64,000 nt of DNA from Pandoraea terrae (GTDB lineage Bacteria > Pseudomonadota > Gammaproteobacteria > Burkholderiales > Burkholderiaceae): the NCBI RefSeq assembly GCF_902459695.1, contig NZ_CABPRZ010000028.1:1-64000 (forward strand), read 5' to 3'. The notes below the pieces were generated by a model. It made no database searches and was not told the origin of the DNA. It saw only the letters and a list, made by a program, of their open reading frames with translations. The position numbers were made by a program, and so were the translations under genes. Positions 28,412 through 37,675 of the stretch are shown piece by piece (position 1 is the stretch's first letter; every line of letters begins with the position of its first letter).

Positions 28412-29482
28412 ATGACTGGGAGTGGTGCAATGGTCACAGAGTTTCTCCGCCGGGCAACGCGCATCGCGAAATCGGCGGCATTTCGCGCGGACGCGGGCGT
28501 TTCCGCCGGCGACAGCGGCGGGTGCGGTGTCTATTTCGATGATGTCGCAGTGCAGGTCGTGCGGCTGACGCGTATTCCCGGGCCTGCGCGCGCCCGGCTC
28601 ACGGCGTGCGGGGGCGCGGCATTGCCGGAGGGGGCGGTCCGTGCGGGGCGCGTCAGGAAGCCCGAAGCCGTTGCGCGGACATTGGCCGAGGTTTGCGAGC
28701 GGCTGGGGCTGTCGGCCACCGACGTCCGGCGTCGCGATACCGCGGTGATTGCCGTGCCTGCCTATACGCTCGTGACGGAAACGGTTGTCTGTCCACGCGA
28801 GATGGCGCCGCGTGCCGCGCGTGCATGGGGCGAGCGCTTTGCTGCGGCGCTGCTCAACGACGACGGCGGACGCCGGCGCGTGGGCGCCACTTGGGCAGGG
28901 GCCGGCAGGCGGTCGCTGCGGGTCTTCGCGTGCGCGGGCGAGACCGTCGACGACCGGCTCGCCATCATGGAAATGGCAGGCTTGCCGGTCCATGCGGTCG
29001 ATGCCGCGCCGCTCGCGGTCCGGCGCGCGTACTTATGGGGGAGCGATGGGCCAACGCATGCGGAAACATGCGACGCGACGCGACTACACGGACTCGTACA
29101 GATCGACGAACATGGCGTCGACGTCGGCGTGTTCGACGCCGCCGAGTGCCTATCGGAAAGGCGCGTCCCGGTGGCCGCCGAAGGCGCGACGCCGATGCGG
29201 CTCGCCGATGCCGTGCATCATATTTGCCGAGAATTGCCCGTGGCGCCGCAGCGCTTGCACGTGTCGCCCGGCAGTCTGCCTCAGCAGACGGCAAATGCCT
29301 TCTGCGACGCGGTGTCGGAGACATTGTCCGTGCCGGTACATACATTTGACCCACTCGCCGGCCTCGACACCGTCGGCGCGGTGGGGCGAGTCCGCAACAC
29401 CCTTGCGCAGCGCGCCGCACTTGCCACCGCGTGCGGACTGGCATTGCGTGGATTGGCCCAGCGCGGCATGCCCTTGCGATGA
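28412..29482 (+). CDS. pilM: PilM/HofM-like type IV pilus or DNA uptake protein
   Basis: PilM is an actin-like cytoplasmic ATPase that binds the N-terminus of PilN in type IV pilus and competence machines. The 356-aa protein stands exactly at the pilM place (beside mrcA, before a PilN-like gene). The N-terminal phosphate-1 motif, normally GIDIS/G, is replaced by GVYFDDVAVQVV, so nucleotide binding may be weak or lost. C-terminal GLALRG resembles the family end. ATG 28412 has AGGA at 28403-28406; ATG 28430 is an alternative. The stop overlaps pilN. Sequence similarity looks remote; context carries much of the call. Confidence 0.7.
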   Translation: MTGSGAMVTEFLRRATRIAKSAAFRADAGVSAGDSGGCGVYFDDVAVQVVRLTRIPGPARARLTACGGAALPEGAVRAGRVRKPEAVARTLAEVCERLGLSATDVRRRDTAVIAVPAYTLVTETVVCPREMAPRAARAWGERFAAALLNDDGGRRRVGATWAGAGRRSLRVFACAGETVDDRLAIMEMAGLPVHAVDAAPLAVRRAYLWGSDGPTHAETCDATRLHGLVQIDEHGVDVGVFDAAECLSERRVPVAAEGATPMRLADAVHHICRELPVAPQRLHVSPGSLPQQTANAFCDAVSETLSVPVHTFDPLAGLDTVGAVGRVRNTLAQRAALATACGLALRGLAQRGMPLR

Positions 29483-30087
29483 ATCACCTGGACCTGCTGC
29501 CAACCTGCGGCCAACGTTTGCGCGCGGCGTATCTTCGGCTCGCTCGCGCCATGGCGGTGTTTTCCTTCGCGGGACTCGTGATTGCAGGCGGCCTCATCCT
29601 GTCCGGCGAGCGCGCACTGACGGCGCGAGCGTCCCGCGTGAAGGCGGCCGGCGTGATCAGCCATGCCATGCAGGAGGATCTGCGCGAATGGGAGGCGCTG
29701 ACACGGAGGCTGGCTCAAGCGCGGTCGCACCGGTTGGCGGCCATTGCGATTCACGAACAGCGTTGGAAATCGCCCGCCGCACTGATTGATCTCGCGAAAC
29801 TTGTGCCGTTCGGCATGCGTCTCGACCAAATTTCCGGGCATCCCGGTGAACTGCGCGTGGAAGGCGTCACGTCTGCGCAGGCGCGCGTCAAGGAGTATCA
29901 GCGCGCGCTGCGCACCCTGCCGTGGGTCCGGCGCGTTACGGTTGTCGATATGCGCATGACGCCAGTGTCAGCGGGCAGTGCAGGCGGGATGTCCCGCTTA
30001 CAAGGCATTCGTCGGTTCACGCTGAAACTTGACGCCGTGCACGACGGAGCACAGAACCCCGATCAGGACGTCGGGGGCGCCGCATGA
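29479..30087 (+). CDS. pilN: PilN-like inner membrane protein
   Basis: PilN is a bitopic inner membrane protein that joins PilM to PilO. The 202-aa protein starts MNHLDLLP, matching the short N-terminal NLLP-type peptide that inserts into PilM, and has one hydrophobic segment at about 27-43 ([17 protein letters not shown]). A coiled region and a ferredoxin-like domain ([16 protein letters not shown], then [20 protein letters not shown]) follow. ATG 29479 overlaps the pilM stop (ATGA) and its own stop overlaps the next start at 30084. Confidence 0.75.
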   Translation: MNHLDLLPTCGQRLRAAYLRLARAMAVFSFAGLVIAGGLILSGERALTARASRVKAAGVISHAMQEDLREWEALTRRLAQARSHRLAAIAIHEQRWKSPAALIDLAKLVPFGMRLDQISGHPGELRVEGVTSAQARVKEYQRALRTLPWVRRVTVVDMRMTPVSAGSAGGMSRLQGIRRFTLKLDAVHDGAQNPDQDVGGAA

Positions 30088-33000
30088 GCGCCGACCATTC
30101 GGGGAGCGGCTCGCCCCGGGACGGGACCGCAACGACGGCGGTGCGTCGGCGCCTGCTATCGCTGCTGACTGCATTTTTCAACACTTTCCGGGCAATGTCG
30201 CCGGAAGAGTGGCCTCGACCTTGGCATGCGGGGTTGTCGATGTTGGTCGTCGCGATGTCTGCGTTTCTCGGGTACGGGGCGTGGCATGTGGTCCGTTCGC
30301 CAGCGCGGGCGGCGCTGGTCCAGAAGGAGGCGGAATGGCGTCAGGCGCGCGAGGCAGACGCGGTACGCGTGGCCGATTTGCCGCAACTGCGGGCGCTTGA
30401 TCGGGAAGGGATGGCGGCCGCGGCGGCGCTGAATGCGCGGTTGCCGGCGGCAAGCGTCGACGACATCCCATCGCCTCAGGCTTGGCTCGCGGATGTCGAC
30501 GGACTCGCAGGGCACTACGGACTCGCGTTCGATGCCGTGCAACCGGCAGGTGAAAAGTCGACGCCCCACGGCACGCGCCATCGCGCAAGTTGGCGCCTGC
30601 GAGGCGCATTCGCAGATGTGGTGCGGTTCCTGGGGGCCGTTGAGCGACTGCCGCGTCTCATTTCCATCGAACAGTTGACGCTTGAAGCCCCACCACACGT
30701 GGGGATCCCGGACTCGGCGCCCGGTGCCGCGTCAAACGTTCTGCAACTGACGCTGGTGTTGGCAACCCATACCTGGCGCAACGATGCGCGGCACCGGCCG
30801 GACGACGAGGGCAGCGTGGATGAAACGGCGCAACGTACAACGGATGACTTGGCGACGTTGCCCGATCTTCCTGAATCCAGCCCGCCGCTAGACGTGCCGT
30901 CTGAAATGACGGACCCGTTCGTGATGCCGCTGGGCATCCGCAGCCGCCCGGCCGAGCGTGCGGCAACGGCAGCGAAGGGGAGTGATGCGTCGCCCTCGGC
31001 GTCCGGCTGGCTCGGGGTGATGCACTACGGCGACCGGGCGCTGGCCCTGACAGGCACGGGCGAAGTCACGGCGGCAACGGATCGCACGTCATGGCCAGCG
31101 TTGATGCGCATGCCGTCGCCGCCGGCCGGCGCCGTGTCGCTGCACGTGGCCGGTGCCGATATCCCCCATGTCCTGCGGGCGTTTGCGAAGCTGACCGGGA
31201 CCAACCTCGTCATCGGCGAGCGTGTGAAAGGGCGACTCGATATTTCACTCGACGGTCTCGCGCCGGCACAAGCGCTCGACGTGCTGGTGCGCGCGGCCGG
31301 TCTGGAGCAACGTCGGTTGGACGGGGTCGTATGGATCGCGCCGCGTGCCGACGTGGTGGCAGATGAGCGGCAACAGTTGGAAGCCCGGGCGAAACGCGAT
31401 GCGTTGATGCCGCTCGCCAGCCAACGATTCGCACTCAATTACCAACGGGCGGCGGATTTACGGAAAGTCCTGATGGGGGAGGCAGGACATCGCCTGCTGT
31501 CGACACGCGGCAACCTGATTGCGGATCCTCGGACGAACCAGCTGTTCGTTTCCGACCTGCCAGAGAAACTCGACGAGGTGGCTGCGCTGATTGCCCGCAT
31601 CGATGTTCCTGTACGGCAGGTCCTGATCGAAGCGCGCATCGTCGAAGCCGACGACCGCTTCAGCCGCAACCTCGGCGTCCGGCTGGCCGGGCGGCTGGGA
31701 AGCGAAAGCAGGGAAGAACGGGGTCCGTCCGGCCATGCCGCATCGACGGACAGCGCTGCGGCCCCCTCGCCGGACGCCTCCCGGGACACGCGCCCAGGCG
31801 GGCAGGCCGCCCGGATCGCGCTGCCGGCCGGCGATTTGAGCGGCTTTGTGGCGCCCTCGTTGGCGATCACCCTGTTCGGGCGCGCGGCAAGCCACATGCT
31901 GCAATTCGAGTTGTCCGCGCTGGAGGCGGCGGGCCGCGGACGTGTGGTGTCGCGCCCGCGGGTGGTGACCGCCGACAAGGTGCAGGCCATCATCGAGCAG
32001 GGTACGGAATTGCCGTATTCGCAGCGTGGCGGGCGCCGGAACACGTCTTCCGTTCAGTTTCGCAAGGCAAGCCTGCGCCTGGAAGTCACCCCGCAAATTA
32101 CGCCGGATGGCCGCGTCATTCTCGATGTCGACGTCAGCAAGGACAGCGTCGGCCAGGAAACCGCCAACGGTTTCGCGATTGATACGAAGCATGTGAAAAC
32201 GCAGGTTCAGGTCGAAAGTGGCGGCACCGTCGCAATTGGCGGCATTTACCAGCAGGAGCGGCGCGGCGCGACGGCGCAGGTGCCCGGACTCGGGGATCTG
32301 CCGTTGCTCGGGAATTTGTTCCGCAATCGGTCGGCCAACGACCGGCGTACGGAATTGTTGGTGTTTCTCACCCCGAGCATCGTTCCGGACGCCGGCGCCG
32401 ACGTTCCGTGGCCTGTCCGGGCGGGCGCCGACCGGTTGCCGGCCGTCCTTGACGGGCGCCCGGCCGATGCTGCGCCGGATACGCGCGAAGGCGCCCCCAA
32501 CGGCGTCCCGGAGGATCCGGAACCGTACGAAAATCCGCCCGCTCGCCGGTCGCCATGGACACGATCGGAGCGCCCGCGACGCCGATGTGGTCCGCACATG
32601 CGTGACATATCCCGGTATGATCTTGAAATCGAACCTAATTTGCAGCGATTTATGCTGGAAAACGTATTTTTCGTCGGTCTCATGGGCGCCGGAAAGACGA
32701 CCGTGGGCCGCGCCGTTGCGCGCCGGCTGGGACGGCCGTTCTTCGACTCCGACCATGAAATCGAAGCCCGCACCGGTGTCCGTATCCCGATCATCTTCGA
32801 ACACGAAGGCGAGGACGGCTTTCGTCTGCGTGAAATGCAGACGATCGACGAGCTGACGCAACGCAGCGGCGTGGTGATCGCCACGGGCGGCGGCGCTGTC
32901 TTGCGCGCCGAGAATCGCGCATACCTGAAGGAGCGCGGCACGGTCGTGTATTTGCGTGCCAACCCGCACGATTTGTGGCTGCGCACGCGCCGGGACAAGA

Positions 33001-33215
33001 ATCGGCCCCTGTTGCAGACCGCTGACCCGCGCGGACGCCTCGAGCAACTGTTCCAGGAGCGCGACCCGCTGTATCGCGAATGCGCCACGTTCGTGATCGA
33101 AACGGGGCGGCCGAGCGTCACCGCGCTGGTCAACATGGTACTCATGCAGCTCGAAGTCGCCGGCATCGTGCCGCCTGCCGCGCCGGTGGACGAACCGTCG
33201 GCGGCATCCAGCTGA
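30084..33215 (+). CDS. Single reading frame: PilO-like + PilP-like + secretin (PilQ/HofQ) + shikimate kinase
   Basis: One frame of 1043 codons covers what are normally four genes. Residues 1-230: PilO-like, with a membrane segment at about 49-68 and a ferredoxin-like domain. Residues 270-335: PilP-like ([26 protein letters not shown]) without a lipobox. Residues 350-420: STN/N0 domain; 445-510: secretin_N; 515-766: secretin core ending in [12 protein letters not shown]. Residues 771-856: Pro/Arg-rich linker. Residues 857-1043: AroK with Walker A at 865-873. The secretin has no signal peptide of its own and no AMIN domains, resembling HofQ/ComE. No stop codon separates the parts. AroK is probably also made from an internal start. 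Whether the OPQ part acts as one protein is unknown. Confidence 0.75.
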   Translation: MSADHSGSGSPRDGTATTAVRRRLLSLLTAFFNTFRAMSPEEWPRPWHAGLSMLVVAMSAFLGYGAWHVVRSPARAALVQKEAEWRQAREADAVRVADLPQLRALDREGMAAAAALNARLPAASVDDIPSPQAWLADVDGLAGHYGLAFDAVQPAGEKSTPHGTRHRASWRLRGAFADVVRFLGAVERLPRLISIEQLTLEAPPHVGIPDSAPGAASNVLQLTLVLATHTWRNDARHRPDDEGSVDETAQRTTDDLATLPDLPESSPPLDVPSEMTDPFVMPLGIRSRPAERAATAAKGSDASPSASGWLGVMHYGDRALALTGTGEVTAATDRTSWPALMRMPSPPAGAVSLHVAGADIPHVLRAFAKLTGTNLVIGERVKGRLDISLDGLAPAQALDVLVRAAGLEQRRLDGVVWIAPRADVVADERQQLEARAKRDALMPLASQRFALNYQRAADLRKVLMGEAGHRLLSTRGNLIADPRTNQLFVSDLPEKLDEVAALIARIDVPVRQVLIEARIVEADDRFSRNLGVRLAGRLGSESREERGPSGHAASTDSAAAPSPDASRDTRPGGQAARIALPAGDLSGFVAPSLAITLFGRAASHMLQFELSALEAAGRGRVVSRPRVVTADKVQAIIEQGTELPYSQRGGRRNTSSVQFRKASLRLEVTPQITPDGRVILDVDVSKDSVGQETANGFAIDTKHVKTQVQVESGGTVAIGGIYQQERRGATAQVPGLGDLPLLGNLFRNRSANDRRTELLVFLTPSIVPDAGADVPWPVRAGADRLPAVLDGRPADAAPDTREGAPNGVPEDPEPYENPPARRSPWTRSERPRRRCGPHMRDISRYDLEIEPNLQRFMLENVFFVGLMGAGKTTVGRAVARRLGRPFFDSDHEIEARTGVRIPIIFEHEGEDGFRLREMQTIDELTQRSGVVIATGGGAVLRAENRAYLKERGTVVYLRANPHDLWLRTRRDKNRPLLQTADPRGRLEQLFQERDPLYRECATFVIETGRPSVTALVNMVLMQLEVAGIVPPAAPVDEPSAASS
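32616..32621 (+). promoter_or_regulatory. Possible -10 box ahead of aroK
   Basis: TATGAT at 32616-32621 lies in an abruptly AT-richer stretch (about 32600-32651) between the secretin end and the kinase domain, 31 bases before ATG 32652. No convincing -35 is seen. Confidence 0.3.
32652..33215 (+). CDS. aroK: Shikimate kinase (internal start within the fused frame)
   Basis: AroK phosphorylates shikimate at the 3-position in aromatic amino acid synthesis. From ATG 32652 the protein is 187 aa and begins [20 protein letters not shown], with the P-loop GLMGAGKTT, the shikimate-binding [11 protein letters not shown] region, the GGGAVLR loop and the lid arginines [10 protein letters not shown]. This start gives the family's normal size; ATG 32598 would add 18 residues. 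Neither has a strong ribosome binding site. It is in frame with the upstream secretin and not separated by a stop. aroB follows 68 bases later. Confidence 0.88.
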   Translation: MLENVFFVGLMGAGKTTVGRAVARRLGRPFFDSDHEIEARTGVRIPIIFEHEGEDGFRLREMQTIDELTQRSGVVIATGGGAVLRAENRAYLKERGTVVYLRANPHDLWLRTRRDKNRPLLQTADPRGRLEQLFQERDPLYRECATFVIETGRPSVTALVNMVLMQLEVAGIVPPAAPVDEPSAASS

Positions 33216-33283
33216 ACGGCGAGACTGGCCCGGCGGCAGCGCGATGGCGGGCCGCGGCGCCCAAACACGGCATAATATCGCCC

Positions 33284-34360
33284 ATGATCACGCTAAAACT
33301 CGACCTCGGGGAACGCGGTTACCCCATCCACATCGGCAGCGGCCTGCTCGCGCAAGCCGACCTGTTTGCGCCACATGTCCGTGGCCGCCACGCGGTCATT
33401 GTCACCAATACGACCGTGGCGCCGCTCTACGCCGAGCACGTCGCGCAGTCGCTTGCGAGCCTGGGCAAGCAGGTCGTGACCGTCACGCTGCCTGACGGCG
33501 AGGCGTACAAGAACTGGCAAACGCTGAACCTGATCTTCGATCAACTGCTCGGTGCACAAGCCGATCGCAAGACCACGCTGGTTGCGCTGGGCGGCGGTGT
33601 CGTCGGCGACATGACCGGATTCGCGGCTGCGTCCTATATGCGTGGCGTGCCGTTCGTTCAGGTACCGACGACGCTGCTTGCCCAAGTCGATTCTTCGGTG
33701 GGCGGGAAGACGGGCATCAATCATCCCCTGGGCAAGAACATGATCGGCGCCTTCTGGCAGCCCAGCGCTGTGCTCGCGGATATCGGCACCCTGCAGACGT
33801 TGCCGGAGCGCGAACTGGCAGCGGGACTCGCAGAGGTCATCAAGCATGGCGCCATTGCCGACGCCGAATTCTTCACGTGGATCGAGGCGAACATCGACAA
33901 GCTCAATGCTCGCGACCCGCAGGCGCTGACGTGGGCTGTCCAGCGTTCGTGCGAAATCAAGGCGCACGTGGTGGCGAGCGACGAACGTGAGCAGGGGCTG
34001 CGCGCCACGCTCAATTTCGGCCATACGTTTGGCCACGCCATCGAAGCCGGGCTCGGTTACGGTGAGTGGCTGCACGGCGAGGCAGTCGGTTGCGGCATGG
34101 TGATGGCAACGGATCTCTCCGCTCGCCTCGGCTTTGTCGAACCGGCGTTGACCGCGCGCGTGCGTGCGCTGGTGGCTGCCGCGCGGTTGCCCGTCAAGGG
34201 CCCGGCGCTCGGAGAGGATCGCTATGTCGATCTCATGCGCGTCGATAAAAAGGCCGAAGGCGGCGATATCCGCTTCGTGCTGCTCAACCGGCTTGGCCAA
34301 GCGTTCATGACGAGCGTGCCCGACGACGACTTGCGCGCGACGCTGCGCGCGGGCGTTTAG
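33284..34360 (+). CDS. aroB: 3-dehydroquinate synthase
   Basis: AroB converts DAHP to 3-dehydroquinate using NAD and a divalent metal. The 358-aa protein begins [20 protein letters not shown] at ATG 33284; the frame is open upstream but overlaps aroK in another frame. The NAD-binding [19 protein letters not shown], the [13 protein letters not shown] loop and the metal ligands in [19 protein letters not shown] and WLHGEAV are all present. aroK-aroB is the standard pair. Confidence 0.96.
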   Translation: MITLKLDLGERGYPIHIGSGLLAQADLFAPHVRGRHAVIVTNTTVAPLYAEHVAQSLASLGKQVVTVTLPDGEAYKNWQTLNLIFDQLLGAQADRKTTLVALGGGVVGDMTGFAAASYMRGVPFVQVPTTLLAQVDSSVGGKTGINHPLGKNMIGAFWQPSAVLADIGTLQTLPERELAAGLAEVIKHGAIADAEFFTWIEANIDKLNARDPQALTWAVQRSCEIKAHVVASDEREQGLRATLNFGHTFGHAIEAGLGYGEWLHGEAVGCGMVMATDLSARLGFVEPALTARVRALVAAARLPVKGPALGEDRYVDLMRVDKKAEGGDIRFVLLNRLGQAFMTSVPDDDLRATLRAGV

Positions 34361-34379
34361 CGGACCGGGGGCGCAGGCG

Positions 34380-35516
34380 ATGATCGATTACGAAGCTTCC
34401 CTGGCCCCTTTCGCGGCACGCTCCGCTGACAGCAGGGGGCGCCGATATCCTGAGCCTGAACCGCCCACGCGCAGCGAGTTTCAGCGCGATCGCGACAGGA
34501 TTATCCACTCGACGGCATTTCGCCGCCTCGAGTACAAGACGCAAGTCTTCGTGAACCACGAGGGGGATCTGTTCCGCACGCGGCTAACGCACAGTCTCGA
34601 AGTGGCGCAGATCGCACGTGCCATCGCCCGAAACCTGCGGGTTAACGAAGACCTCGTCGAAGCGGTATCGCTCGCGCACGACCTCGGCCATACGCCGTTC
34701 GGGCATGCGGGACAGGACGCGCTGAACGCGTGCATGCGCGAGTACGGCGGTTTCGAGCACAATCTGCAAAGCTTGACGGTGGTCGACGAGCTTGAAGAGC
34801 ATTACGGCGGATTCAATGGCCTGAACCTCTGCTTCGAGACCCGCGAGGGCATCCTGAAGCATTGCTCGCGGGCCAACGCGACCAAGCTCGGGGAGTTGGG
34901 GCAGCGTTTCCTGCGCGGACATCAGCCGGGGATCGAGGCGCAGATCGCCAATCTCGCCGACGAAATCGCCTACAACAATCACGATATCGATGACGGTCTC
35001 CGTTCCGGCCTGCTCACGCTCGAACAGCTCGACGAGGTGGCGCTGTGGCGGCACTTCTGCGATGAAGCGCGCCTCGCGTGGCCGGGGATCACCGGGCGCA
35101 GGCTGGTACATGAGACCACGCGACGCATCATCAACGCGTTGATCGTGGACCTGATCGCCACGACACGCCAGCATATTTCTGATGCGTCGCCCAGTTCGCC
35201 CGATGATGTGCGCCTGCTTGGGCCGCTCGTCGCGTTCAGCGCGAAGATGCGGGAGGACGCCACGCAACTCAAGTGCTTCCTGTTCGACAACCTCTACCGT
35301 CACTACGTCGTCATGCGCATGACAGGCAAGGCCGGACGCATTGTCAGCGAGTTGTTTTCCGCATTTCTCGACGATCCGCGCCTGCTGCCGCCATCGTATC
35401 GGCCGGGCGATGCCGCGGACCAGCCTCGCTGGATCTCGCATTACATCGCCGGCATGACCGACCGTTACGCGATCAAGGAATATCGGCGTCTGTTCACGAT
35501 CGAGCCGGTGCTGTAA
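34380..35516 (+). CDS. dgt: dGTP triphosphohydrolase-like HD protein
   Basis: Dgt-type enzymes split dNTPs into nucleoside and triphosphate. The 378-aa protein has the HD-domain metal ligands at RLTHSLEV (H71) and [15 protein letters not shown] (H100, D101), with [12 protein letters not shown] supplying the last aspartate. The N-terminal [22 protein letters not shown] is typical. The length fits the shorter dGTPase-like group (about 380 aa), so substrate preference may be broad. The order aroK-aroB-dgt-gltB is common in Burkholderiaceae. Confidence 0.93.
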   Translation: MIDYEASLAPFAARSADSRGRRYPEPEPPTRSEFQRDRDRIIHSTAFRRLEYKTQVFVNHEGDLFRTRLTHSLEVAQIARAIARNLRVNEDLVEAVSLAHDLGHTPFGHAGQDALNACMREYGGFEHNLQSLTVVDELEEHYGGFNGLNLCFETREGILKHCSRANATKLGELGQRFLRGHQPGIEAQIANLADEIAYNNHDIDDGLRSGLLTLEQLDEVALWRHFCDEARLAWPGITGRRLVHETTRRIINALIVDLIATTRQHISDASPSSPDDVRLLGPLVAFSAKMREDATQLKCFLFDNLYRHYVVMRMTGKAGRIVSELFSAFLDDPRLLPPSYRPGDAADQPRWISHYIAGMTDRYAIKEYRRLFTIEPVL

Positions 35517-35569
35517 CAGCAGCCGGGCGTTCAGGCGTCGTCAAAGTTACATGTATTTCGAGCACAAAA

Positions 35570-35593
35570 GAAAAGCGCCGCACACGGCGGCGC
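35570..35593 (-). terminator. Terminator of the first OmpW-like gene
   Basis: GCGCCGC at 35575-35581 and GCGGCGC at 35587-35593 form a stem. On the minus strand it is followed by TTTTCTTTT. It lies 24 bases beyond the stop of the gene at 35617. Confidence 0.75.
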
Positions 35594-35616
35594 CTTCTGT
35601 CGGAAGTGTCTGACGC

Positions 35617-36378
35617 TTAGAACGTGTAGCCCAGCGACAGGAACGTGATGACCGGGTTCAGACGCACCTTGGATTGGCTGACGGTCGCGGCGCCGTTGGG
35701 CAGCGACGTGGTCAGTGTGGCGGTGGTGCTCACCGGGACGTACGACACGGAGAAAGCCATGCTCCAGTGCTTGTCGATGTTGTAGTTGATACCTGCATTG
35801 AACACCGGCGCCCACGAATTCTTCAGCTTGGCCGTCGTAAATGCCGTCGGCTGGCCGCCGCCCAAGGACTGGGCTGCCATCGCCTGCAGGTTCGAATGGA
35901 TGTTGATGTTCGAGTAAAAGAAGTAGCTCGCGCCCAAGCCCACGAACGGACGCCACGTGTCGGCTGCCTGCCCAAAATAGTATTTCACCAGCACGGCCGG
36001 GCTCCACTGCGTGGCGGACGCCAGCGGCTGGCCATCGGGGGCGGTAAGCGCGCCGGTACCCGTCAGGTTGAACTTCGGCGCAACGCCGAGCACCACTTCC
36101 GCAGAGATGTTGTCGGTAAAGAAGTGCATGAATGTGAGGCCGGCGGTATCCGCATCGTCGACCCTGGCGCCGGAGTTTTGCAGACGCTGGTTCACGGCCC
36201 CCTGGAAGGCCGGCGGCAGAATCGTGCTGCCGGTAATCTGCAGCGGATCGCTGGAATCTTGCGGCGTGAAGTGGAACCACCCCACGTTGACGACGTTATC
36301 ACCTGCCTTTTGTGCGAGTGCGGTGCCCGATGCCGTCAGCATGGCCAGAGCGGCGATGGTCAGATACTTCAACTTCAT
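35617..36378 (-). CDS. OmpW family outer membrane protein (copy 1)
   Basis: OmpW proteins are eight-stranded beta-barrels with a hydrophobic channel, implicated in uptake of small hydrophobic compounds and stress responses. The 253-aa precursor has a signal peptide ending ALA (about residue 22) and mature start QKAGDNVVNVGWFHFTPQDSS. Barrel landmarks are FFTDNISAEVVLGVAP, YYFGQAADTWRPFVGLGASY and the C-terminal SLGYTF ending in Phe. It resembles the next gene over its whole length. CATAAT is present in the upstream region at 36446-36441. Confidence 0.9.
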   Translation of the reverse strand: MKLKYLTIAALAMLTASGTALAQKAGDNVVNVGWFHFTPQDSSDPLQITGSTILPPAFQGAVNQRLQNSGARVDDADTAGLTFMHFFTDNISAEVVLGVAPKFNLTGTGALTAPDGQPLASATQWSPAVLVKYYFGQAADTWRPFVGLGASYFFYSNINIHSNLQAMAAQSLGGGQPTAFTTAKLKNSWAPVFNAGINYNIDKHWSMAFSVSYVPVSTTATLTTSLPNGAATVSQSKVRLNPVITFLSLGYTF

Positions 36379-36557
36379 TGAGTTGTCTCCTGCTCAAGAT
36401 TCTTTGTTGTCGAGAATTCCGAAACTTGAAATTCCAAGCCATTATGCCGACCGGTTGAAGGCCGAGGTAGCGTCAGTATGGAGGTTGGGCTCTAAAGTTG
36501 TTGTTTTCCTGCATCGTCGCACAGGTCCCCTAAGGGAAAAAAGGTGTGGACAAAATA

Positions 36558-36585
36558 AAACGCGCGGCCCTATGGCCGCGCGTTT
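36558..36585 (-). terminator. Terminator of the second OmpW-like gene
   Basis: AAACGCGCGGCC at 36558-36569 pairs with GGCCGCGCGTTT at 36574-36585 (loop CTAT). On the minus strand TTTTATTTTG follows. It lies about 50 bases downstream of the stop at 36634. Confidence 0.8.
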
Positions 36586-36606
36586 CGGGCGGATTGCCGT
36601 GCCGCC

Positions 36607-36615
36607 GGGGGGGGG
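36607..36615. repeat. Run of nine G between OmpW copy 2 and its terminator
   Basis: A G9 homopolymer on the + strand lies in the 3' untranslated part of the second OmpW gene. It cannot switch a reading frame here, and is a likely spot for sequencing length errors. Confidence 0.8.
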
Positions 36616-36633
36616 CAGTCCCGCGTGCTGGCT

Positions 36634-37479
36634 TTAGAACTTGTAGCCGAGCGAAACGAACGTCACAATCGGATTAAGCCTAATCTCCGCGTCCGACGAG
36701 GACAGGACAGTGCCGTCAGCCGCCTTGATTTTGATGTTCGCCGTGGTCTTCAGCGGCACGTAGGAGACCGATGCGGTTGCAATCCAGTGCTTGTCGAACG
36801 TGTAGCCGACGCCGGCGTTGAGCACCGGCTGCCATGACGACGACGATTTCGCTTCCACGCGCGTGGGGCCGTTGTGGCCGGAGGTCGAGGCAAGCACGTC
36901 GCCAAAATTGCGGTTCAATTGCGCTTCGAAGTTCGGATTCAGCTTAACGTCCGTGAAGAACGTATAGCTGACGCCGAGACCGAGAAACGGGCGAAGACTG
37001 GCGTCGGCGTCGCGGAAATAGTACTGAAAGACGAGCGCCGGGCTCCATTGGCGCACGCTTTGCACGATCGGATTGTTCGCGGGCGCGCCGAGGTCGATAC
37101 TGGTCAGCGCGCCGGCGATGCCTGGCGGGGCGATGACGCCCTGGCCATTGAGCTTGAACTTCGCGGGCACGCCGGCGACCGTCTGCATGGCGATGTTGTC
37201 GGTCAGGAAGTGGGTAAACACCAGGCCGAGCGTATCGGAGTTGCTCACCTTCGCGCCCGAGCCCGGTGATGTGAAGCTCGGCGGGATAATCAGCGGATTG
37301 ATAAAGTCCTGATTGACGTGCGTCGTCATCGGCTTGCTGGAGTCCTGCGGCGCAATATGGAACCAGCCGGTACTGATGACGCTGTCGCCTGCATGCTGGG
37401 CGAACGCGCCGGTCGCAGTGAAGGTGCAAAGGCCGAGCGCGCAAAGGCGCGCCACGGACGATAAAGTCCGAGTTGTCAT
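36634..37479 (-). CDS. OmpW family outer membrane protein (copy 2)
   Basis: A second OmpW-type beta-barrel, 281 aa. A signal peptide ends at AFA (about residue 27) and the mature protein begins QHAGDSVISTGWFHIAPQDSS, close to copy 1. Shared blocks are HFLTDNIAMQTVAGVPAKF, WSPALVFQYYF, RPFLGLGVSYTFFTD and the C-terminal SLGYKF. Compared with copy 1 it has longer loops. Start 37479 has GGGAGGA at -12 to -6 on the minus strand; the frame continues upstream without a better start. Each copy has its own terminator, so they are separate transcription units. Confidence 0.9.
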   Translation of the reverse strand: MTTRTLSSVARLCALGLCTFTATGAFAQHAGDSVISTGWFHIAPQDSSKPMTTHVNQDFINPLIIPPSFTSPGSGAKVSNSDTLGLVFTHFLTDNIAMQTVAGVPAKFKLNGQGVIAPPGIAGALTSIDLGAPANNPIVQSVRQWSPALVFQYYFRDADASLRPFLGLGVSYTFFTDVKLNPNFEAQLNRNFGDVLASTSGHNGPTRVEAKSSSSWQPVLNAGVGYTFDKHWIATASVSYVPLKTTANIKIKAADGTVLSSSDAEIRLNPIVTFVSLGYKF

Positions 37480-37675
37480 TGTCCATCCTCCCAAGATTAT
37501 TAGTTTGATTTTTCGGAGCATTATGCGCTTGCGTTCCGGCAACGCAACACGCGACTCTAGAGCTTTTGTACGAATGTGGCTAAATACGCTAGGTGTCCGT
37601 ATTTAAAGGCTTTTCGATTGGCTGAATTGCCTCGAAAAGTGAAATGTTCAGTTTTAAAGGTTCATCTTCGTTCGC

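Noticed and set aside
30084-33215. Explanation of the fused frame as a simple assembly frameshift
   Set aside because: A single indel could join two overlapping genes, but it would not remove the PilP lipobox and the secretin signal peptide. It cannot be fully excluded without reads, so it is kept as a caveat.
36607-36615. G9 tract as a phase-variation switch
   Set aside because: It lies downstream of the OmpW stop and upstream of its terminator, so changes in length would not alter any reading frame.
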